Below, in pieces: positions 31,056 to 39,061 of a DNA stretch of 64,000 nucleotides. The notes under the pieces were generated by a model. It had not been told where the DNA came from. It worked only from the letters and a program-made list of their open reading frames with translations, and ran no database searches. A program made the translations under genes and the position numbers. The DNA comes from Planotetraspora silvatica (GTDB lineage Bacteria; Actinomycetota; Actinomycetes; Streptosporangiales; Streptosporangiaceae): NCBI RefSeq assembly GCF_016863315.1, contig NZ_BOOQ01000010.1, forward strand, positions 168,997-232,996, written 5' to 3'. Within the stretch, counting starts at the first letter, position 1, and each line of letters opens with the position of its first letter.

Positions 31056-31625
31056 CTACAAGCGGTAGTCCCACGTGATCTCGTCCGTACGGAGATCCTC
31101 CACGAGTCCCCGGACGTACTCGAGTTCGGCCTTGACCGCGGCCAGCTGGTATTCGGACTCGACGAGGAAGATGCGGGGCAGGAACCTCGCCCCGTCGGTC
31201 AACTCGGTCTGCAGGGCGGCCACCCGAGTCTCCAGCGCGGCGACCCTCGACTCCAGCGCCGCCCTGGCGTCTTCCGGCTCCAGCACGGGGAGGAAGGCCA
31301 GCGCCGCGGGGAACTCGGGGAACTCGCGAGACGGAGTGGAGAGCATCGTCCGCATCCACTGCCGCAACGTCTCGCGGCCCTCGTCCGTGAGCTCGTAGAC
31401 GGTCCGCTCCGGCCGGTTCTCCTCGCGGGAGGTCTCCAGCACCGCGATGAGCCCGTCGCGCAGCAGCCGTTCGATGGTCTGGTACACGCTGTTGCGCTGC
31501 GCGACGTTGACCACGTCGTCCTTGTGCCGTTCCTTGATCAGCTGCTGCATCCGGTACGCGTGCATCGGCGCCTCGCCGGCCAGGGAGAGCAAGGCCATGG
31601 CCAGGGGAGATCGCCGTGTCGACAT
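31056..31625 (-). CDS. PadR-family transcriptional regulator
   Basis: A 189-aa regulator: SPLAMALLSLAGEAPMHAYRMQQLIKER, then VYQTIERLLRDGLIAVLETSREENRPERTVYELTDEG is the PadR wHTH. The C-terminal part has a heptad-like coiled coil (ALESRVAALETRVAALQTEL), as in the Vir-type PadR dimers. An in-frame ATG at 31661 lies within the divergent operator and could be a leaderless start adding 12 residues. It diverges from an FAD monooxygenase, the probable target. Confidence 0.88.
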   Translation of the reverse strand: MSTRRSPLAMALLSLAGEAPMHAYRMQQLIKERHKDDVVNVAQRNSVYQTIERLLRDGLIAVLETSREENRPERTVYELTDEGRETLRQWMRTMLSTPSREFPEFPAALAFLPVLEPEDARAALESRVAALETRVAALQTELTDGARFLPRIFLVESEYQLAAVKAELEYVRGLVEDLRTDEITWDYRL

Positions 31626-31653
31626 GCGGTCCAGCATAAGGGGTTGCCCGATC

Positions 31654-31687
31654 TTAGTCATAATATGTATAGTTAGTTCATGACTAA
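31654..31687. promoter_or_regulatory. Divergent PadR/monooxygenase promoter with inverted repeat over both starts
   Basis: TTAGTCAT (31654-31661) and ATGACTAA (31680-31687) are perfect arms around 18 bp. Each arm contains an ATG, one per strand. TATAGT (31670-31675 region) is a good -10 for the + strand and ends about six bases before ATG 31680, implying a leaderless transcript. Candidate PadR operator. Confidence 0.65.
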
Positions 31688-32861
31688 ACGAGCTCTGATC
31701 ATCGGCGGGGGCATCGCCGGGCCGATCACCGCCATCGCGCTCCGGCGCGCCGGCATCGACAGCGAGGTCTTCGAGGCCTACGACCGCGGGTCGGAAGGTG
31801 TGGGCGCCTTCCTCACGCTCGCGGTCAACGGTCTGGAGGCTCTACGCGTCCTCGACCTGCACGACCTCGTGTGCGACCTGGGCATGGACTCGTCGCTGAT
31901 GCGGATGAGCAACGGCCGGGGCAAGCAGTTGGCGACGCTGGCCCAGCCCAGCAGGACCCTGAAGCGCGCCGACCTCTATCAGGTGCTGCGCGACGAGGCC
32001 GTACGGCGCGGCGCGCACATCCATTACGGCAGGCGTCTGACCGACGCCTCGATCAGCGGGGGACGGGTGCGGGCGGACTTCGCCGACGGCACCTCGGCGG
32101 AGGGCGACCTGCTGATCGGGGCCGACGGGCTGCGCTCCCGCACGCGCACGCTCATCGACCCCGGGGCGCCCCGCGCACGTCACGTCGGCCTGCTCAACAC
32201 AGGCGGATTCGCGCGCGGCGTCACGGTGCCCGGCGAACCGGGCACGAGCTACTTCATCTTCGGGAAGAGGTGCTTCTTCGGCTACCTGATCCATCCGAGT
32301 GGGGAGGTGTGGTGGTTCGCGAACCCGCCGAGCCCCGATGAGCCGACCCCCGCGGAACTCGCGGCGATCACCCCCGGCCAGTGGCGGGCCGAGTTGCTGG
32401 AGCTGTTCAGGGACGACGCCGGGCCCATGATCGACATCATCCGTGCGACCGACCACATCATCCCCGGATGGAACACCTACGACTTCCCGACGGTCCCGAA
32501 GTGGTTCAACGAGCGGATGGTGATCGTGGGCGACGCCGCGCACGCGACCTCGCCCTCGGCGGGCCAGGGGGCGTCCATGGCGATCGAGGACGCGGTCGTG
32601 CTGGCGAGGTGTCTGCGCGACGTCCCCGGCACTCGCGACGCCTTCGCCGCCTACGAACGGCTACGGCGAGGGCGGGTGGAGCGCGTCGTGAAGCAGGGCA
32701 GGCGCAACGGAAGCGGCAAGGCCCCGGGTGCCTTCGGCGCATTCGTCCGGGACCTGGGCATGCCGCTGATCATGCGGCAGATCGAGAAGAGAGACCTGAT
32801 GGCGTGGATCCGCGACTACCGGATCTCCTGGGACGACCAGGTGGCCGCGCCGCGCCGCTGA
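31680..32861 (+). CDS. FAD-dependent monooxygenase (group A, PHBH-like)
   Basis: A 393-aa flavoprotein hydroxylase. The dinucleotide motif is ALIIGGGIAGPITAIALRRAG, the DG motif is LLIGADGLRSRTR and the GD motif is VIVGDAAHATSPSAGQGASMAIEDAVVLA. The group hydroxylates aromatics or tetracycline-like drugs. Divergence from a PadR regulator suggests induction by a phenolic or drug substrate. No ribosome site; likely leaderless. Confidence 0.9.
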   Translation: MTKRALIIGGGIAGPITAIALRRAGIDSEVFEAYDRGSEGVGAFLTLAVNGLEALRVLDLHDLVCDLGMDSSLMRMSNGRGKQLATLAQPSRTLKRADLYQVLRDEAVRRGAHIHYGRRLTDASISGGRVRADFADGTSAEGDLLIGADGLRSRTRTLIDPGAPRARHVGLLNTGGFARGVTVPGEPGTSYFIFGKRCFFGYLIHPSGEVWWFANPPSPDEPTPAELAAITPGQWRAELLELFRDDAGPMIDIIRATDHIIPGWNTYDFPTVPKWFNERMVIVGDAAHATSPSAGQGASMAIEDAVVLARCLRDVPGTRDAFAAYERLRRGRVERVVKQGRRNGSGKAPGAFGAFVRDLGMPLIMRQIEKRDLMAWIRDYRISWDDQVAAPRR

Positions 32862-32881
32862 GCCGTCCCACAAGGGGACGG

Positions 32882-33256
32882 TCAACTCGGGCGCATGTCC
32901 TCCACATGGACGACGGCGGGCTCACGCCCGTCGCGATCGCGCTTGTCCCGGCCGAGCAGGCCGACGTGGAGGTGCCCGTGCTCCTCCAGCTCGTCGGGCG
33001 CGACGTAGGTGAGGACGTCGGGATGATGGCCGGTCACCGCCCAGCCGGGGACGTCGTCGAGCGTGATGACGTCGAAGTCCCCGGCCGGACTGCCCACGTG
33101 AACGGGGCCGTACTCCCGGAGGATGGTGGTCGCCTGCTGGGCCAGGTCGCCGGCGGGCTCCATGAGGATCACGCAGGTTCCATGCGTGAACAGCACCCAC
33201 GACTTGGCGGGATCCAGCAGCCGGCGCCAGGTCTCGATCACGATCTCGTGGTTCAT
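32882..33256 (-). CDS. Hypothetical protein
   Basis: A 124-aa soluble protein with no motif I recognise. It starts MNHEIVIETWRRLLDPAKSW and contains a hydrophobic strand WVLFTHGTCVILMEP and a His/Glu-rich segment ELEEHGHLHVGLLG. The frame is continuous upstream to 33385, but the ATG at 33256 gives a more protein-like start. It converges with the monooxygenase gene and lies on the same strand as the methyltransferase. Confidence 0.65.
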   Translation of the reverse strand: MNHEIVIETWRRLLDPAKSWVLFTHGTCVILMEPAGDLAQQATTILREYGPVHVGSPAGDFDVITLDDVPGWAVTGHHPDVLTYVAPDELEEHGHLHVGLLGRDKRDRDGREPAVVHVEDMRPS

Positions 33257-33344
33257 GCCGGGCAGGCTACCGACCGGCCACGACAAGAACCACCGGACCG
33301 AGGGCGGCGGAATTCCTCGCGGCCGCCTTCTTCTCTCGAGCGTG

Positions 33345-34106
33345 TCAGGCCGGCTTGCGGGCCTCGATGAGGAACCGCGTCGCATGGGCGACGAACGGCC
33401 CTTCAGCCTGGATCCGGTCGTGCAGGACCTTCAGCTCCGCGCGGTAACGGTCGACGGTGAAGCCGGGGACGATCCAGATGACCTTCCGCAGGAAGTAGAT
33501 CACCGCCCCGACGTCGTGGAACACGGTGCGCAGGCTCTCCATGCGGAGGTCGACGACCTCGAGGCCGGCCGCCTCGGCCTCCCGCCTGGCCACCTCGGGG
33601 TCGCGATGCGAGTTCGGCCGCTGGGGGCCGAGGAAGACCTCCGTGAGCTCCACGACACTCCGCGGCCCCACCTGTTGCGACAGATAGGTTCCGCCCGGCC
33701 GCAGGACGCGGGAGATCTCATTCCACCAGGTGACCACCGGATGTCGGCTGATCACCAGGTCGAAGACATCGTCGCCGAACGGGAGCCGAGGCTCGTCGTC
33801 GTCGGCGATGACGGCGACGCCGCGCGGGCGCAGCCGCTGGCTGGCACGCACGATGTTCGGCGGCCACGACTCGGTCGCCACCGTCAGGGCGGGGAGCCAC
33901 GGCACGCCCGCGAGCACCTCACCGCCCCCTGTCTGGATGTCAAGCGCGGCCGAGGCATGGGGCATCCGCTCCGCGATGAGCCGCGAGTAACGCCATGACG
34001 GGCGCTCCTCCGTCGCACGGCCGTTCAGCCAGGAGAAGTCCCAGCCCTCGACCGGGACGGACTCGGCGTCGGCCACGAGTTCGTCAAATGTCCATGTATT
34101 CGTCAC
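33345..34106 (-). CDS. SAM-dependent methyltransferase
   Basis: A 253-aa class I methyltransferase, variant motif I ALDIQTGGGEVLAGV, acidic loop in VIADDDEPRLPFGDDVFDLVISRH, motif III RVLRPGGTYLSQQVG. The fold resembles the 23S rRNA (guanine) RlmA-like or antibiotic-resistance type, but the Zn-binding N-terminal motif is missing. Substrate unknown. Start ATG 34106. Confidence 0.85.
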   Translation of the reverse strand: MTNTWTFDELVADAESVPVEGWDFSWLNGRATEERPSWRYSRLIAERMPHASAALDIQTGGGEVLAGVPWLPALTVATESWPPNIVRASQRLRPRGVAVIADDDEPRLPFGDDVFDLVISRHPVVTWWNEISRVLRPGGTYLSQQVGPRSVVELTEVFLGPQRPNSHRDPEVARREAEAAGLEVVDLRMESLRTVFHDVGAVIYFLRKVIWIVPGFTVDRYRAELKVLHDRIQAEGPFVAHATRFLIEARKPA

Positions 34107-34128
34107 GTCCCCAGGCTGACAGTGGCCC

Positions 34129-35124
34129 TCATGAAACGTCCAAGGGATTTCCGGCGGCGGGGGATCGGCCCGTCACCAGCAGGGTCTTGCCGACGGTCGC
34201 CCGGGACTGGATCGCGGCATGGGCGTCGGCCGCCCGCTCCAGGGGGAAGCGCTGCCCGATCGACGGCCGCAACCGCCCCGCCGCCGCCTCCGCCAGCGCG
34301 TCCGCGGTGAACGCCCGCGACGCCTCGGGCGTGAGCTGGGCGCCCCGGAGAAGGGTCGCGTCGCGATCAGCCGCTTCCTCCTCCGAGACGCCGGCCCAGT
34401 GGCCGCTCGCCATGCCGAAACTCAGCATCCGGCCGCCGCGTCCGAGCAGGTCGAACGCCGACCGTCCGATTTCGCCCCCGACCCCGTCGAAGACGACGTC
34501 GACCCCGCCCCCGGCTTCGCGCACCCGGTCCGTCCAGTCCGGCAGCAGGTAGTCCACGGCCACGTCGGCGCCCAGGTCACGGGCCACCCCGGTCTTGTGG
34601 GCGCCGCCGGCCGCCGCGACGACGGTCGCCCCGGCGGCACGTGCGAGTTGCACCAGCAGGCTGCCCACGCCACCCGCCGCCGCCTCGACCAGCACACGTT
34701 CTCCGGGGCGCAACGCCGCCGTCTGGAGGAGCCACATCGCCGTACGGCCGTCGGCCAGCAGCGCCACCGCGCTGTCGAGTCCCACGCCGTCCGGCACCTC
34801 GATCAGCCCGGCGGCGTCCACCGCGGCGAGCTCGGCGTAGCCCCCCGAGCCGCCGGTGCCGCTGACCACGCTCCTGCCGACCAGGCGGTCGTCGGCGCCG
34901 TCGCCCACGGAGACGACCACGCCGCCGACGCCGTTGCCCGGGATCATCGGGAGGTCCGCCTTGAACGGCCCGAAACCGCCCGCGCGGAACTGGGTCTCGA
35001 CGAAGGTGATGTTGGCGAACGCCACCTCGACGAGTGCCTGTCCCGGACCTGCCACGGGGTCGGGCGTGTCGGACGCGACCAGAACCTCGGGTCCGCCGAA
35101 CTCCTTCAACCACACCGCACGCAC
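34129..35124 (-). CDS. Zinc-type alcohol dehydrogenase / quinone oxidoreductase (MDR)
   Basis: A 331-aa medium-chain reductase without the catalytic Zn ligands, of the NADPH:quinone oxidoreductase group. Evidence is MRAVWLKEFGGPEVL, PMIPGNGVGGVV and the nucleotide-binding VLVEAAAGGVGSLLVQLARAAGATVVA, with the C-terminal GKTLLVTG. The upstream promoter has a 20-bp palindrome between -35 and -10 spaced 19 bp, a MerR-type signature, suggesting induction by oxidative or electrophile stress. A tail of a second such gene lies upstream. Confidence 0.9.
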   Translation of the reverse strand: MRAVWLKEFGGPEVLVASDTPDPVAGPGQALVEVAFANITFVETQFRAGGFGPFKADLPMIPGNGVGGVVVSVGDGADDRLVGRSVVSGTGGSGGYAELAAVDAAGLIEVPDGVGLDSAVALLADGRTAMWLLQTAALRPGERVLVEAAAGGVGSLLVQLARAAGATVVAAAGGAHKTGVARDLGADVAVDYLLPDWTDRVREAGGGVDVVFDGVGGEIGRSAFDLLGRGGRMLSFGMASGHWAGVSEEEAADRDATLLRGAQLTPEASRAFTADALAEAAAGRLRPSIGQRFPLERAADAHAAIQSRATVGKTLLVTGRSPAAGNPLDVS

Positions 35125-35159
35125 GTGATCCCCTCCGGCCGATCGGGTGTCGGGATCGC

Positions 35160-35190
35160 AGTCTGCAACTTCAACTTAAGTTGAAGTCAA
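35160..35190 (-). promoter_or_regulatory. MerR-type promoter (19-bp spacer with 20-bp palindrome)
   Basis: On the minus strand: -35 TTGACT (35190-35185), -10 CAGACT (35165-35160), exactly 19 bp apart. The spacer carries ACTTCAACTTAAGTTGAAGT (35187-35168), a perfect palindrome. The long spacer plus palindrome is the hallmark of MerR-family activators, including SoxR. No merR gene is nearby in the window. Confidence 0.8.
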
Positions 35191-35197
35191 GTCGTGC

Positions 35198-35296
35198 TCA
35201 CGGGACGAGGACGATCTTCACGCTGGTACGGCCGGAGGCGACGCGTACGACGTCCGTGCCGCTCGCGAACCCCAGCCCGTCCCGATGGGCTAAAGC
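35198..35296 (-). pseudogene. 3' fragment of a quinone-oxidoreductase-like gene
   Basis: The minus strand reads HRDGLGFASGTDVVRVASG, then RTSVKIVLVP and a stop. This is the C-terminal strand-helix end of an MDR dehydrogenase. The rest of such a gene is missing; the sequence changes at the palindrome at 35296. Likely left by a deletion or rearrangement beside the intact paralogue. Confidence 0.55.
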
Positions 35297-35309
35297 CGGA
35301 TATATCCGG
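35296..35309. promoter_or_regulatory. 14-bp perfect palindrome upstream of the secreted Cys-rich protein
   Basis: CCGGATATATCCGG, 60 bp before the start codon at 35370. It could be an operator; no known binder. It also marks the point where the dehydrogenase fragment ends. Confidence 0.45.
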
Positions 35310-35369
35310 AAAGTGACAAAGGGTCGGGATTTCTATGTGGCGGGTACGTCTCCTCGTGGGGGGGACGCC

Positions 35370-35744
35370 ATGAAGAAGATCGTCGCTGTCGCCGTGCTCG
35401 CTGCGATGACCATGCTCGGAGCGGTCGCCGCCGCATACGCGGATGGCCGGCACCGGGTGGACGGCCGCCAACAAGAAGAGGTCAGCAGCGCGCAGTACCA
35501 CATCCTGCTCGGACAGTGCCGCTTCGGGGACACGGCCGGCGCGCGGGCCCAATGCCGGACGGACGTCAAGCGGAACTATCGCATCGGCGCACGTAACCCC
35601 GATCTCGACTGCCGCACCTACTCCAGCGTGTCGGTCTGCGGCGAGCTGACCCTCAGCCCGCGAGAGCAGGCCTGCGTGAGCGAATCCGTCGGAGGAGGCC
35701 TCACCTTCCGCCGCGCCGAGGTGGAGTGTTACGCCTTCGGGTGA
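35370..35744 (+). CDS. Small secreted cysteine-containing protein
   Basis: A 124-aa precursor with a Sec signal peptide (MKKIVAVAVLAAMTMLGAVAAAYA). The mature part of about 100 residues holds six Cys (in GQCRF, AQCRT, LDCRT, SVCGE, QACVS and VECYA), consistent with three disulfides. It is polar and has no enzyme motif I recognise. GTGGGGGGGA just upstream acts as ribosome site. The function is unknown, perhaps an extracellular or envelope-associated factor. Confidence 0.75.
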   Translation: MKKIVAVAVLAAMTMLGAVAAAYADGRHRVDGRQQEEVSSAQYHILLGQCRFGDTAGARAQCRTDVKRNYRIGARNPDLDCRTYSSVSVCGELTLSPREQACVSESVGGGLTFRRAEVECYAFG

Positions 35745-35819
35745 CGCACGACGAGGAGGAAGCCCCGCCACATCGATGATTCGTCCGATCACCGCCTCTA
35801 AGTGATCTAACCTGCCGGA

Positions 35820-36224
35820 GTGGACGCCAACAGTCAGGGCGCCGCCGGACTTCTGCGAGCTCTGCTGCGTACGGCGGCGCTATTCACGGAGACGGGCCGA
35901 GCCGTCTCCCAGGACCATTTCCCCCACGTCCGCTGGACGCCCGTCTCGGATCTGGGCGGCCACGCCGTACGGCTCGGCCTTGAACTGGCGGTGCTCGGTC
36001 ACGAGGTCGTCTTCGAGATCCGGGCCTGGCTGGAGGAGGACCGGTTCACAATCGAGGGTGACATGGTGCTGGACGGCGAGGCGGTCCAGCTGGCGCTTCC
36101 CCCGGCGGCGACCTCCGACGTGGAGCGGTTCACGGCCGTGCTCGACCGGTATGCCGAGGAGCTGACGGCCCCCGCCAGGGGACACGTCGGCATGCTGATC
36201 GAATCCTTCGCCCGGGGATCGTGA
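35820..36224 (+). CDS. Hypothetical protein
   Basis: A 134-aa soluble, acidic protein: an N-terminal helix GLLRALLRTAALFTETGRAV, then alternating strands (HAVRLGLELAVLGHEVVFEIRAWLEE) and a C-terminal helix. No known domain recognised. GTG start. The stop codon lies in the first copy of a tandem repeat (36219-36287). Confidence 0.6.
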   Translation: MDANSQGAAGLLRALLRTAALFTETGRAVSQDHFPHVRWTPVSDLGGHAVRLGLELAVLGHEVVFEIRAWLEEDRFTIEGDMVLDGEAVQLALPPAATSDVERFTAVLDRYAEELTAPARGHVGMLIESFARGS

Positions 36225-36287
36225 CGAAAGGTCAGGTCGTGACGAAGGCCAGATCGTGACGGAGGGCCGGTCGTGACGGAGGGTCAG
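36219..36287. repeat. Four tandem 17-18-bp repeats between convergent genes
   Basis: Unit TCGTGACGRAGGKYCRG: 36219-36236 (18 bp), 36237-36253, 36254-36270 and 36271-36287. The first copy contains the TGA of the upstream gene and the last reaches the stop of the DUF742 gene. Looks like slippage-type tandem duplication of a TGA-containing segment. Confidence 0.8.
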
Positions 36288-36637
36288 AGCGCCTGGAGTC
36301 CCTGGATGACCTCGCGCAGGAGACGCTCCTCGGGAAGCTGCGCGACGGTCGCCTGCGGCCGGGCCGTGATGAGGCCCTGATCGCGCAGGTCGCTGAGGAG
36401 GATGCGCATGACGTTGAGCGACATGCCCATGTCCGACGCGATGTCGGCGACCGAGGCGGGGGCCAGGCACATCTGGAGGATCCGCAGGTGCTCGGGAGGC
36501 AGCCCCGCCGCCCGCGTGTGGGCGGACGGAGCCGTTCTGATCATGGTCATCAGGTCGAGGTCCGGCCCGCTGGGCCGGGTCCGGCCCCGCGTCAGCGTGT
36601 AGGGCCGTAGGAGGGGGCCGAACTCCTGCTCTGTCAT
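36284..36637 (-). CDS. DUF742 protein (conservon CvnC-like)
   Basis: A 117-aa protein of the DUF742 family: LLRPYTLTRGRTRP near the start, LPPEHLRILQMCLAPASVADIASDMGMSLNVMRILLSDLRDQGLI as a wHTH-like core. In Streptomyces conservons it is encoded with a membrane kinase (CvnA), a roadblock protein (CvnB) and a Ras-like GTPase (CvnD). Here the kinase is directly upstream with an ATGA overlap, but no roadblock or GTPase gene follows. Confidence 0.9.
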   Translation of the reverse strand: MTEQEFGPLLRPYTLTRGRTRPSGPDLDLMTMIRTAPSAHTRAAGLPPEHLRILQMCLAPASVADIASDMGMSLNVMRILLSDLRDQGLITARPQATVAQLPEERLLREVIQGLQAL

Positions 36638-38745
36638 GACTCCTCCTGGGCGCGCTGCCAGCCGGCCTGGAAGGAGCTGAAGACGTCGCGAGGTTCCTCG
36701 CGGAGCTGGGGTGCCAGATTTGCCTGCCGTACGCGCTTGGGCAGGGAGTCCTCGTCACGGTCCGCGGCGGTGCCGGGGGCCGGCGGCGTGAGCGCGAGCA
36801 CCGGCGGGACCGGTGGCCGCGGCGGGATCAGCCGCTCGACGGAGTGCTCGTCGCCGGCGTTCTCCACCACGATCTCCTTGGGCAGGAGCACGACCGCGCT
36901 GGTCCCGCCGTACGGAGAGGTCCGGAGAGACACGCGGACGCCGTGGCGCCGGGCGAGCAGGCCCACCACGAACAGGCCCAGCCTGTCGCTGTCGGCCAGG
37001 TCGAACTCCGGCGGGTCGGCCAGCCGCTCGTTGAGCTGCGCCAGCTCCTCCGGGCTGATGCCGAGACCGCGGTCCTCGATCTCCACCGCGAATCCGCGGG
37101 CCACCACCTCGCCGCGGACGATGACCTGGGTGTGCGGCGGCGAGAAGATCGTGGCGTTCTCCACCAGTTCGGCCAGGAGGTGGACCAGGTCGGTGACGCT
37201 GCCGCCGATGACCGCGGGGCCCTGCGGCACGACCACGCTCACCCGCAGGTAGTCCTCGACCTCCTCGACGGCCGCGCGGGCCACGTCGAAGAGGCTGACG
37301 GGGTTGCGCCACCCGCGGCCGGGGTGGGCGCCGGACAAGATGATCAGGCCTTCCGCGTGGCGGCGCATGCGGGTGGTCAGGTGATCGACCGCGAAGAGCT
37401 TCTCCATCATGTCGGGGTCGGCGACCTGCTGTTCGAGCCCGTCGAGCAGGGCCAGCTGGCGCTGCAGGAGCGACTGGCTGCGACGGGCCAGGTTGAGGAA
37501 CACGTTGCCGACGCCCTTGCGCAGCTCCGCCTGACCGACCGCGGCCTCCACGGCGGTGTGCTGCACCGAGGTGAAGGCGTTCCCCACCTCGACGACCTCG
37601 GCCGTGTCCCCCCGGGTGACCAGCGGAGGCGTCTCCGTGGCCACGTCGACGTCCTCGCCGCGGCGCAGGCGCTGGACGATGGCGGGCAGGCGCCGGTCGG
37701 CCAGTTCGAGCGCGGCCCGCTGGAGACCGATGAGCTCTGCCGCGAGCCCGCGGGCGAACCTGACGGAGATGAACAGAGTGGCGATCACCGCGAGCAGGCC
37801 CAGGGCTCCGGCGATGCCGATGCGGTAGAGCACGCCCTTGGCCAGGGGAAGGGCGCGGTCCGCGATCGCCTTGCTGCCGTCGCCGCTGATCTGCGAGAGG
37901 GTGCCGACCATTCCTTCCGCGGTGGTGTGCCAGGTGTTCGCGTCGCGGGGCAGCCGCGTGTTGGGCTGCACGCCGACCATGATCTCGTTCTCCATGGACA
38001 TGAACGAGGCGTAGGCGGGCGAGGCGTTCACCGCCGCGAACCCCTTGATCAGCTCGGCGTCGAGCTGGCTGTTGCCGAGCTGGTAGAGGAGGCGGCGCTG
38101 GCCGACCATCTTGGCGAAGGCGTCGCGCTCGTCGGGCGAGATCCTGCCGATGGCGAGCACGCCCGTGATCAGCGCGGACTCCTGGCTCATGACCTCGCGG
38201 CTGCGGCCGATCAGGATGATGGCCTTGGTCTGCTCGATGAGGTCCATGTCAGGGGAGATCATCAGGCGGTCGTACGCCTGGAAGCCGACCTCCGCGACGG
38301 TGCTGTAGTCCTCGATGGCCTCCAGCCGCGACAGGCTGTGGCCGTCGACGCGCCCGCGCAGGCCGTCGAACCTGCGGACCTGGTCGATGAGCTCCTGGAT
38401 GCGTTGCCACATGGCCGGCGGCGTCTCGTCCCGAGCCTTCTGCGAGACGCGGACCAGTTCCTCGAGCGAGGCGTCCGTGCGCTTGCGCTGCGCCTCGAGG
38501 TCGTCGCGCGTGGACGACTTCCTGCCGAGATAGGCGGCGGACAGCAGCCGTTCCTGCTGTATCTCACCAAGGAGCGAGCGCGTGGGAACCACGACGTTGT
38601 CGTACACCGTCTGGATCTTGAGCAGCTCGAGTCCGCTCTGGACGGTGAGGGTGGCGGCGAACCCCCAGATCACCGCGAGGGCGGTCAACGGAACCAGCAG
38701 GATCGCGAAAATCTTGAAACGAATGGAACGTTTCCGTCCAGCCAT
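36634..38745 (-). CDS. Nitrate-sensor-type sensor histidine kinase (conservon CvnA-like)
   Basis: A 703-aa membrane protein. One helix near the N-terminus (FAILLVPLTALAVIWGF), a large extracytoplasmic NIT-type helical sensor domain (about 40-310), a second helix (YRIGIAGALGLLAVIATLFI), a HAMP-like segment, and a cytoplasmic kinase core (LLDGLEQQVADPDMMEKLFAVDHLTTRMRRHAEGLIIL) with ATPase motifs ELVENATIFSPP and DRGLGISPEEL. The C-terminus is Pro-rich. In conservon kinases the ATPase may act without classical His transfer and signal to GTPases. ATG 38745 is used because MAGRKRSIRFKIF is the normal family start. Confidence 0.9.
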   Translation of the reverse strand: MAGRKRSIRFKIFAILLVPLTALAVIWGFAATLTVQSGLELLKIQTVYDNVVVPTRSLLGEIQQERLLSAAYLGRKSSTRDDLEAQRKRTDASLEELVRVSQKARDETPPAMWQRIQELIDQVRRFDGLRGRVDGHSLSRLEAIEDYSTVAEVGFQAYDRLMISPDMDLIEQTKAIILIGRSREVMSQESALITGVLAIGRISPDERDAFAKMVGQRRLLYQLGNSQLDAELIKGFAAVNASPAYASFMSMENEIMVGVQPNTRLPRDANTWHTTAEGMVGTLSQISGDGSKAIADRALPLAKGVLYRIGIAGALGLLAVIATLFISVRFARGLAAELIGLQRAALELADRRLPAIVQRLRRGEDVDVATETPPLVTRGDTAEVVEVGNAFTSVQHTAVEAAVGQAELRKGVGNVFLNLARRSQSLLQRQLALLDGLEQQVADPDMMEKLFAVDHLTTRMRRHAEGLIILSGAHPGRGWRNPVSLFDVARAAVEEVEDYLRVSVVVPQGPAVIGGSVTDLVHLLAELVENATIFSPPHTQVIVRGEVVARGFAVEIEDRGLGISPEELAQLNERLADPPEFDLADSDRLGLFVVGLLARRHGVRVSLRTSPYGGTSAVVLLPKEIVVENAGDEHSVERLIPPRPPVPPVLALTPPAPGTAADRDEDSLPKRVRQANLAPQLREEPRDVFSSFQAGWQRAQEES

Positions 38746-39043
38746 GAGCCCCGCCCGTTCCGAAGACACATGTGTCAATAGTGGCGAAACCCTAGCAATG
38801 GGTGAGCAGGGAAACCAAGTATTTGTCCTAACAAGTTCCGACATTTCACGAGGGCGCACTGGCTTTTGTGATCATGGTCGGGGAAGCCCATGGAGGAAGT
38901 GCGGCGCGGTGCTGCCGTGCGGGCGGTCCGGCGTAATCCGTTCCCCGGTTTTATCGCGGGGGTTCCCGTCCTTTCCCGGGGGTTGTTTTCCTTATTTCCC
39001 GATTGAGTTCTGGGACGCCCTGGGCCTTGTCGTAGCTGTCTAG
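38746..39043. promoter_or_regulatory. Gene-free 298 bp with minus-strand kinase promoter and a palindrome
   Basis: A candidate promoter for the kinase has -35 TTGGTT (38818-38813) and -10 TAGGGT (38794-38789), spacer 18, on the minus strand. GACACATGTGTC (38765-38776) is a perfect palindrome between it and the ATG. The rest (about 38820-39040) is T-rich on the + strand with no ORF of note; I see no other feature. Confidence 0.45.
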
Positions 39044-39054
39044 TTGTCAGACAA
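39044..39054. promoter_or_regulatory. GntR-type operator before the DMT exporter
   Basis: TTGTCAGACAA is a perfect palindrome around one base and fits the FadR-subfamily pattern TxGTnnnACxA. It ends 7 bp before the exporter ATG. The next gene in the operon encodes a FadR/FCD-type GntR protein, so autoregulation is likely. Confidence 0.7.
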
Positions 39055-39061
39055 TCTGTGC

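Noticed and set aside
36844..38781. 645-aa plus-strand ORF opposite the kinase
   Set aside because: Antisense shadow rich in Asp/Val/Gln/His; the minus frame has all kinase motifs.
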